Assembly (NCBI GenBank): GCA_947177595.1
Contig: CAMWUZ010000116.1
Coordinates: 1-5,764 of the forward strand
Origin: an uncultured Porphyromonadaceae bacterium
GTDB lineage: Bacteria; Bacteroidota; Bacteroidia; Bacteroidales; Muribaculaceae
DNA: 5,764 nucleotides
Direction of reading: 5' to 3'
In this document: positions 1 through 4,487 of the stretch, piece after piece
How the letters are laid out: every line of letters starts with the position of its first letter
How positions within the stretch are numbered: the stretch's first letter is position 1
Notes under the pieces: model-generated
Seen by the model: only the letters and a program-made list of their open reading frames with translations
Database searches by the model: none
Told to the model about the DNA's origin: nothing
Program-made: the position numbers and the translations under genes

Positions 1-328
1 CGGCATCAAATCCTTCAACCTTACCTCCTCTTTTGAGGATTTCACGGCAAACGCCGAAGATATATCTTGCCCAGCTCTGTTCGGGGGCATCAGCTTCGTT
101 GAGACCGAATTCAGCGTAATCATCAAGGTCGAGTGAGTACACTCTAACTTTATCGGTGCCGTTGGGAAGGATTTCAGCCATCATGAATTTGTCAATAGCT
201 CCGGGAAATACGAAACCTCCATTGTAGTCGGTATGTTCGCCGATAAGGTTGAAACGACCGGGAGCCACGTAAAGCGTTCCTGAATTATTGAAGCGTTCTT
301 TAAACGCCTTGTTGATTTTTTCTTTCAT
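1..328 (-). CDS. galK: Galactokinase, N-terminal part (cut by window edge)
   Basis: Galactokinase phosphorylates alpha-D-galactose at C1 with ATP in the cytoplasm, the entry step of the Leloir pathway. About 109 codons are present; the rest lies before position 1. The family is usually about 380 residues, so roughly the first 30% is visible. The protein begins MKEKINKAF. The galactokinase signature GRFNLIGEHTDYN falls at residues 24-36 and is followed by GGFVFP, matching the sugar-binding N-terminal segment of GHMP-family galactokinases; in known members the Arg, Glu-His and Asp of this segment contact galactose. A conserved-looking SWARYIFGV stretch lies near residues 88-96. The ATG at 326-328 (read on the minus strand) is the only start that leaves the usual short lead before the signature. 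No Shine-Dalgarno sequence precedes it, only A/T-rich DNA. It is divergent from the purF-like gene. Assignment is firm; completeness of the full gene cannot be seen. Confidence 0.95.
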   Translation of the reverse strand, partial: MKEKINKAFKERFNNSGTLYVAPGRFNLIGEHTDYNGGFVFPGAIDKFMMAEILPNGTDKVRVYSLDLDDYAEFGLNEADAPEQSWARYIFGVCREILKRGGKVEGFDA

Positions 329-399
329 CAGAGTATTATTATTTAAGGATTAATTCATTTCAAAAACAGAGACTTCGCGGGGCAACCTCTATTCCGATA

Positions 400-407
400 C
401 AAAGTAA
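400..407 (-). promoter_or_regulatory. Possible -7 element for galK
   Basis: On the minus strand this reads TTACTTTG, seven of eight matches to the Bacteroidetes -7 consensus TAnnTTTG (second base differs). It would place the transcript start near 393-396 and give galK a leader of about 65 bases. No TTTG lies at the expected -33 position; that area is a T-rich tract on this strand. Weak candidate. Confidence 0.3.
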
Positions 408-408
408 T

Positions 409-418
409 AAAAAAAAAA
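409..418. promoter_or_regulatory. Run of ten A between divergent promoters
   Basis: Ten consecutive A residues sit in the galK/purF-like divergent region. Relative to the purF-like -7 element at 452-459 the tract lies about 45-55 bases upstream of the likely transcript start, where an A/T-rich UP-like element would act. It could equally be simple intergenic A/T richness. The tract ends with the A of an in-frame ATG that I do not accept as the gene start. Confidence 0.3.
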
Positions 419-451
419 TGGGAAATAAAAATAGTATAGCGACAATGTTTG

Positions 452-459
452 TAATTTTG
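452..459 (+). promoter_or_regulatory. -7 promoter element for the purF-like gene
   Basis: TAATTTTG is an exact match to the Bacteroidetes -7 consensus TAnnTTTG. Transcription would start at about 463-466, leaving a leader of only about 15-18 bases before the ATG at 481. The -33 TTTG is missing at the expected spacing (positions 429-432 read AAAT). The same octamer occurs in the stronger rsh promoter at 4449-4456. The position matters because it lies downstream of two in-frame ATGs (418 and 445) and so decides the start codon. Confidence 0.6.
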
Positions 460-480
460 CTGTATAATTTACTTGACGCG

Positions 481-2367
481 ATGGAAATTCTGAAACATGA
501 ATGCGGTGTGGCGATGATTCGTCTGCTTAAGCCGCTTGAATATTATAAGGAGAAATACGGCACTTATTGCTACGGGCTGTCAAAGCTCTACCTGATGATG
601 GAGAAGCAGCATAACCGAGGTCAGGAGGGTGCGGGAATAGGTGTTGTGAAACTGCACGCCGAGCCGGGACATGAGTATGTGTTTCGTGAGCGGGCGCTTG
701 GCACCGGTGCTATTCAGGAGATTTTCGATACAATCCGTCCCCAGCTCGATAAAAGCGGAGTTGAAAGCCGGAGCGCCGAATATGTTGAGAGAGAGGTACC
801 GTTTGTAGGTGAGATTTACATGGGGCATCTCCGCTACAGCACCACCGGCAGGAGCGGTCTCAGCTATGTGCATCCTTTTTTGCGCCGCAATAACTGGCGG
901 AGCCGCAACCTGCTTCTGTGCGGCAATTTCAATATGACCAATGTGGATGAAATATTCGAGAGCGTTGTGGCTATGGGGCAGCATCCCCGCATATACAGTG
1001 ATACGGTGATGCTTCTCGAGCAGCTTGGCTACGCTCTGGATAAGGAAAATCACCGGATATACCGCAAGTATCGTGATTCTCTCCGAGAACCGGCGCTCAG
1101 CAAGAAAATTGAGGATTTGCTGGATATGAAGGAGGTGCTGAAATATGCCGCTCCGAAGTGGGACGGCGGTTTTGTGATATGCGGTGCTACCGGCAGCGGT
1201 GATATGTTCGCTCTCCGCGACAGTCACGGCATCCGCCCGGCATTCTATTATTATGATGATGAGGTTGTTGTCGTTGCTTCCGAGCGCCCCGTTATCCAGA
1301 CGGTGATGAATGTGCGCCGAGCCGATGTGTGTGAGCTGACTCCCGGTTCTGCGATAACCGTTACCAAGGTGGGAAAAGCGGAAGTGAGTGATATTCTCGG
1401 CGAGGGCAAGAATGAAAAATGCTCTTTTGAGCGTATATATTTTTCGCGCGGTAGCGATGCGGACATATATCGGGAGCGCAAGGCTCTCGGCAACGCGATA
1501 GTGCCGCAGGTGCTCGAGAGCGTAGGCTATGATCTGGACCATACCGTGGTGTCTTTTATCCCGAATACCGCCGAGGTAGCTTTCATCGGTATGGTCGAGG
1601 GGCTTGAAAAGTATCTCGACGGGCTAAAAGCCGACCGTATTCTCGCCGCTCAGGAGACAGGTAAACTGACAGCCGACACTCTTCATGAGATTATGGCTCA
1701 TAAGCTGAGAGTGGAGAAGGTTGCAATCAAGGATATCAAGCTCCGCACTTTTATAGCGGAGGGTGAGGCGCGAAATGACCTGGCGGCGCACGTGTATGAT
1801 GTGACATACGGATGTGTGACCAATCACAAGGATAATCTAGTGGTAATCGATGACAGTATAGTCCGTGGCACTACCCTGAAGCAAAGTATTCTGCGTATTT
1901 TAGACAGGCTGCATCCCAAGAAGATCGTGGTGGTGAGTTCGTCTCCCCAGGTCCGCTATCCCGACTGCTACGGCATAGATATGTCTCGCATGGGTGAGTT
2001 TATCGCTTTTCGTGCTGCGGTGGAGTTGCTGAAGGAGAGCGGTAGGGATGATGTTCTTAAAAAGGTGTATGAGAAGTGTCTCGTAATGGAAACCGCGTCG
2101 GATGATCAGCTTGAAAACTGCGTGAAGGATGTGTATGCTCCGTTTACTGACCGACAGGTGTCTGAAAAAATAGCCGAGATGCTTACTCCGAAAGATACCG
2201 GCGCGGAGGTGGAAATCATCTATCAGAGTATCGAGGGATTGCACACTGCGGTGCCTAATCATCCGGGCGACTGGTATTTCTCAGGAAATTATCCTACTCC
2301 CGGCGGAATAAGACTGGTGAACCGTGCTTTTATCAATTTTTATGAGGGGAATACCGATAAGAGATAA
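481..2367 (+). CDS. purF: Long-form amidophosphoribosyltransferase (PurF family)
   Basis: The family makes 5-phosphoribosylamine from PRPP and glutamine, the first step of purine synthesis, in the cytoplasm. From 481 the protein has 628 residues, against about 470-505 for usual PurF. The N-terminal glutaminase domain has Cys8 after MEILKHE (probable short propeptide cleaved before Cys, as in B. subtilis PurF), HLRYSTTG at 116-123, GNFNMTN at 148-154 and Asp174 in SDT. The C-terminal transferase domain has RTFIAEGE at 422-429, the PRPP motif VVIDDSIVRGTT at 454-465 and YGID at 497-500. Oddities: Phe150 stands where the usual NG oxyanion loop has Gly; the C-terminal FSGNYPTP (600-607) aligns with the family's FTGxYPTP but lacks the adjacent CxxC, so no B. 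subtilis-type Fe-S cluster is expected; extra segments occur before HLRYST, before RTFI and after YGID. Upstream in-frame ATGs at 418 and 445 are rejected because a -7 element lies downstream of both. It could be a paralogue beside a standard PurF elsewhere in the genome. Confidence 0.88.
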   Translation: MEILKHECGVAMIRLLKPLEYYKEKYGTYCYGLSKLYLMMEKQHNRGQEGAGIGVVKLHAEPGHEYVFRERALGTGAIQEIFDTIRPQLDKSGVESRSAEYVEREVPFVGEIYMGHLRYSTTGRSGLSYVHPFLRRNNWRSRNLLLCGNFNMTNVDEIFESVVAMGQHPRIYSDTVMLLEQLGYALDKENHRIYRKYRDSLREPALSKKIEDLLDMKEVLKYAAPKWDGGFVICGATGSGDMFALRDSHGIRPAFYYYDDEVVVVASERPVIQTVMNVRRADVCELTPGSAITVTKVGKAEVSDILGEGKNEKCSFERIYFSRGSDADIYRERKALGNAIVPQVLESVGYDLDHTVVSFIPNTAEVAFIGMVEGLEKYLDGLKADRILAAQETGKLTADTLHEIMAHKLRVEKVAIKDIKLRTFIAEGEARNDLAAHVYDVTYGCVTNHKDNLVVIDDSIVRGTTLKQSILRILDRLHPKKIVVVSSSPQVRYPDCYGIDMSRMGEFIAFRAAVELLKESGRDDVLKKVYEKCLVMETASDDQLENCVKDVYAPFTDRQVSEKIAEMLTPKDTGAEVEIIYQSIEGLHTAVPNHPGDWYFSGNYPTPGGIRLVNRAFINFYEGNTDKR

Positions 2368-2401
2368 ACCGCATGAATGTGGAGGTGTGGATAGACATCA
2401 A

Positions 2402-2437
2402 AAAATAAAGGCTGCGATATATCGCAGCCTTTATTTT
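2402..2437. terminator. Bidirectional intrinsic terminator, perfect 36-base palindrome
   Basis: The core arms are GGCTGCGATA and its exact complement (2410-2429), flanked by AAAATAAA on the left and TTTATTTT on the right, so the whole 36 bases form one perfect inverted repeat. In either direction RNA would form a G/C-rich stem capped by an A/U loop, followed by a U-rich tail. It lies 34 bases after the purF-like stop and 16 bases after the stop of the minus-strand thioredoxin gene, the right place to end both convergent transcripts. Confidence 0.9.
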
Positions 2438-2453
2438 GTCGGGAATTGGATTT

Positions 2454-2936
2454 TTATTTCTCCGCAATTGCTTTTTCTACATAAGCCTTGAAGTCGTCAT
2501 AGGTCTGGTAACCTAAGAGATCTTCCATATCAGCTCCGTTGGGAACCACTGCGACCACGAGCGGAATAGAAGTCACATTGAATTTCTGTGCAAGCTCGGG
2601 GCAGTCGTCAACATCAACAGATACAAAGAGCGCCTTGCCTTTATATTCCTCAGCTACCTGATGGAATGTGGGTTTGAATTTCTGGCAAGGTCCGCACCAT
2701 GTCGCGCTGAAATCGACGATAACGGGTACGTCGGCTACAGGTAGATCTGTGGCGCCTTTATCAAGAATGATAACGGCATCTTCGCCGGTGGTCTCTGCCG
2801 GAGTTAGCTCGGCAGCCTCAACTTCGGTGGTCTGCTCTTCAGCCTCTGATTCAGCGACAGCTTCTGTTTTTGAAGCGCTGTTGCATGAAGCGAGTGCGAT
2901 AACGGCAGATGCGAATAAAAATTTGATGACTTTCAT
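2454..2936 (-). CDS. Thioredoxin-fold lipoprotein
   Basis: This is a predicted envelope-anchored thiol-disulfide protein of 160 residues. Residues 1-17 are a lipoprotein signal peptide (basic MKVIK, hydrophobic core) ending in lipobox LASC, with lipidated Cys18. Residues 19-53 form a low-complexity linker rich in Glu, Ala and Thr, presumably an extended tether. Residues 54-160 are a thioredoxin domain: Asp75 in VDFSATW matches the buried acid of thioredoxin, the active site WCGPC is at 80-84, and the cis-proline is Pro125 in TSIP. A third domain Cys, Cys112, follows VDVDD. WCGPC is the classical thioredoxin motif, so reducing activity is plausible, but substrate and redox partner cannot be read from the sequence. 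It starts 9 bases after the mdh stop on the same strand with no promoter between, so it is probably the second gene of an mdh operon. A surface-export signal after Cys18 (typical acidic cluster right next to Cys) is not obvious, so periplasmic-facing anchorage is my guess. Confidence 0.9.
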   Translation of the reverse strand: MKVIKFLFASAVIALASCNSASKTEAVAESEAEEQTTEVEAAELTPAETTGEDAVIILDKGATDLPVADVPVIVDFSATWCGPCQKFKPTFHQVAEEYKGKALFVSVDVDDCPELAQKFNVTSIPLVVAVVPNGADMEDLLGYQTYDDFKAYVEKAIAEK

Positions 2937-2945
2937 ATCGGTGTA

Positions 2946-3875
2946 TTAGCAGGAGAGTGCTGAATTGGTTTTGTGAACAGCCTCAGCGCTCTTGCGGAAG
3001 AGCTCTTTTTCCTCTTCGTTGAGGTCGAATTCAACGATTTTCTCAATACCGTTTTTGCCGAGGATACAGGGAACGCCGATGCAGAGGTCTTTTTCGCCAT
3101 ATTCGCCGTCAAGAAGAGCGGAGCAGCTGATGAGTTTCTTCTGGTCACCGATAACGGCAGCAACAACCTGAGCTGAAGCTGCGCCGGGAGCATACCATGC
3201 TGATGTGCCGAGAAGTTTGGTGAGAGTGGCACCGCCTACCATAGTGTCTGCTGCAACCTTAGCGAGCTGTTCAGCGGGAAGGAGGGTAGAAGCGGGGATT
3301 CCGCGATATGCAGCGTAGTGGGTGAGGGGAATCATAGTGGTGTCGCCGTGTCCGCCGATAACGATACCTTCGACTTCGGTAGCGTTTGCGCCGAGAGCGA
3401 TGCTGAGGAAATATTTGAAGCGTGCGCTGTCAAGAGCTCCACCCATGCCGATGATGCGGTTTTTGGGGAGACCTGATGTCTTGTGGATGAGGTATGTCAT
3501 TGTGTCCATGGGGTTTGAAACGCACACAATGATAGCGTTGGGAGAATATTTTAGAACGCTGTCGGTAACTGACTTAACGATACCTGCGTTTACTCCGATG
3601 AGTTCTTCACGGGTCATGCCGGGTTTGCGGGGAATGCCTGAAGTGATGACAACAACATCGCTGCCGGCTGTTTTCTCATAGTCGTTGGTCACACCAATGA
3701 GACGGCTCTCGAGATTGAGGATGTTAGCGGTCTGCATGATGTCCATGGCTTTGCCTTCAGAGAGACCTTCTTTGATGTCGATGAGAACAACTTCATCGGC
3801 GATACCTTGGGTGACGAGCACATTTGCGCAAGTAGCGCCTACATTGCCGGCACCCACAACTGTTACTTTAGACAT
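2946..3875 (-). CDS. mdh: Malate dehydrogenase, NAD-dependent, LDH-like type
   Basis: Interconverts malate and oxaloacetate with NAD(H) in the cytoplasm. In anaerobic Bacteroidales it typically works in the reductive direction, oxaloacetate to malate, feeding fumarate reduction and succinate formation. The 309 residues match the usual length of the LDH-like MDH class. Visible motifs: Rossmann loop GAGNVG at 8-13; Asp33 in VLIDI, the NAD-selecting acid; Arg83 and Arg89 in the IPRKPGMTR active-site loop, where Arg83 replaces the Gln of lactate dehydrogenases and marks malate specificity; Asn121 in SNPMD; Asp149 and Arg152 in LDSARF; catalytic His176 in GGHGDTT. The frame is intact. The start MSKVTVVGAGNVG has the short lead typical of the family, and a -7 promoter element lies 44-51 bases upstream. 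It is first in a probable two-gene operon with the thioredoxin-like lipoprotein, and divergent from the DUF488 gene. Confidence 0.96.
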   Translation of the reverse strand: MSKVTVVGAGNVGATCANVLVTQGIADEVVLIDIKEGLSEGKAMDIMQTANILNLESRLIGVTNDYEKTAGSDVVVITSGIPRKPGMTREELIGVNAGIVKSVTDSVLKYSPNAIIVCVSNPMDTMTYLIHKTSGLPKNRIIGMGGALDSARFKYFLSIALGANATEVEGIVIGGHGDTTMIPLTHYAAYRGIPASTLLPAEQLAKVAADTMVGGATLTKLLGTSAWYAPGAASAQVVAAVIGDQKKLISCSALLDGEYGEKDLCIGVPCILGKNGIEKIVEFDLNEEEKELFRKSAEAVHKTNSALSC

Positions 3876-3918
3876 AACTTTATATTTTTAAGGGTTTAAA
3901 TAAAAATCGTTTGTCTCG

Positions 3919-3948
3919 CAAAGTTAAATAAAAAAACGGGAGAGCATA
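3919..3948 (-). promoter_or_regulatory. Promoter for mdh and the thioredoxin-like gene
   Basis: Read on the minus strand, TAACTTTG (3919-3926) matches the Bacteroidetes -7 consensus TAnnTTTG exactly. Eighteen bases further upstream is TATG (3945-3948), three of four matches to the -33 TTTG. Transcription would begin near 3912-3915, giving mdh a leader of about 37-40 bases that is A/T rich and lacks a Shine-Dalgarno motif. Confidence 0.6.
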
Positions 3949-3993
3949 AAAAAATATTGTTAAAATGCCGGGCTGAGGCGGAGTGCCGTATTA

Positions 3994-4023
3994 TTTGTCC
4001 CGGCGCAAATCCGATACTTTTTG
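3994..4023 (+). promoter_or_regulatory. Weak candidate promoter for the DUF488 gene
   Basis: TTTG at 3994-3997 is followed after 17 bases by TACTTTTTG (4015-4023), which resembles TAnnTTTG with one extra T. A start near 4030 would leave about 38 bases before the ATG at 4068. Neither the -7 element nor the spacing is ideal, so this is tentative. The rest of the 192-base divergent region 3876-4067 shows no further gene or convincing RNA structure. Confidence 0.3.
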
Positions 4024-4067
4024 CCTGCGGTTTGTTATATTGAAAAAACACATATAAAACAACTGTT

Positions 4068-4415
4068 ATGACACAGACAATAAGCGTTAAAAGAGCATAT
4101 GAGCCGCTGGATGCCGGCGATGGTTTCAGGGTGTATGTTGACAGGCTGTGGCCACGGGGGCTGTCTCATGAAACATTCCATTATGATTTGTGGGACAAGG
4201 ATATAGCTCCGTCAACCGAGCTGCGTGAGTGGTTTCATGCCAATCCTCAGGCCCATTGGGAGGAATTTGAGGAGAAATACAAGAAAGAACTCCTCGGCAA
4301 TCCTGCCCTGACTGCATTCAAGGCGATTGTGGATAATAAGCCTAAGGTTACTCTTTTATATTCCTCTCACGATACTGTGCACAACAACGCTCAGGTGCTC
4401 CGCGATATGCTCTGA
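4068..4415 (+). CDS. DUF488 (YeaO-like) family protein
   Basis: A small cytoplasmic protein of 115 residues, no signal peptide or membrane segment, with uncharacterised function. The family is recognisable from RVYVDRLWPRGLSHE near residues 21-35 (the YeaO/DUF488 hallmark VDRLWPRG), then DIAPSTELREWF at about 45-56, an amphipathic WEEFEEKYKKEL helix at about 64-75, and the C-terminal TLLYSSHDTVHNNA at about 95-108, where known members have a similar LLYSAxDxxHNxA segment. Length is normal for the family, and the frame is complete with no internal defect. The ATG at 4068 is preceded by A/T-rich DNA without a Shine-Dalgarno sequence, as for the other genes here. It is divergent from mdh and lies 72 bases before the RelA/SpoT gene on the same strand. 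No terminator is visible between them, so some read-through is possible, but the downstream gene has its own strong promoter. I propose no biochemical role. Confidence 0.88.
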   Translation: MTQTISVKRAYEPLDAGDGFRVYVDRLWPRGLSHETFHYDLWDKDIAPSTELREWFHANPQAHWEEFEEKYKKELLGNPALTAFKAIVDNKPKVTLLYSSHDTVHNNAQVLRDML

Positions 4416-4425
4416 GATAAAAAAT

Positions 4426-4456
4426 TTTGAGGAATGGTGTGTTTTTTCTAATTTTG
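4426..4456 (+). promoter_or_regulatory. Bacteroidetes-type promoter for the RelA/SpoT gene
   Basis: TTTG at 4426-4429, exactly 19 bases, then TAATTTTG at 4449-4456: both elements match the published Bacteroides consensus (TTTG near -33, TAnnTTTG near -7) with standard spacing. Transcription should start at about 4460-4463, giving a leader of about 25-28 bases before the ATG at 4488. The -33 element begins only 11 bases after the DUF488 stop codon. This is the clearest promoter in the window. Confidence 0.8.
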
Positions 4457-4487
4457 TGGAATAACATACCCGCATAGTTCCTCATAT

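Noticed and set aside
418..480. N-terminal extension of the purF-like protein beginning MGNKNSIATMF, resembling a short hydrophobic leader.
   Set aside because: The DNA contains a perfect -7 promoter element, and PurF enzymes need the catalytic Cys near a processed N-terminus. The hydrophobic look comes from A/T-rich promoter sequence.
463..480. Possible purine or PRPP riboswitch ahead of the purF-like gene.
   Set aside because: The predicted leader is only about 15-18 bases, far too short for an aptamer, and the upstream intergenic DNA shows no conserved riboswitch elements.
580..1542. A 320-codon open frame on the minus strand, opposite the purF-like gene.
   Set aside because: It lies wholly within a clearly conserved coding gene. 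Its translation shows no recognisable domain and contains low-complexity runs (consecutive Ile) expected from reading a GAT/TAT-rich sense strand backwards, and I see no promoter for it. It is a codon-bias shadow.
2933..3891. Several open frames overlapping mdh on both strands (for example 3322-3681 plus, 2973-3176 plus, 2933-3232 minus).
   Set aside because: mdh has an intact frame with all catalytic motifs. The overlapping frames lack family motifs and are Met/Ser/Arg-rich in the manner of antisense translations.
3967..4004. Inverted repeat GCCGGG / CCCGGC with a 26-base loop in the mdh-DUF488 divergent region.
   Set aside because: Only six base pairs, not extendable on either side, with a long loop and no U tract. 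Chance is a sufficient explanation, though an operator cannot be fully excluded.
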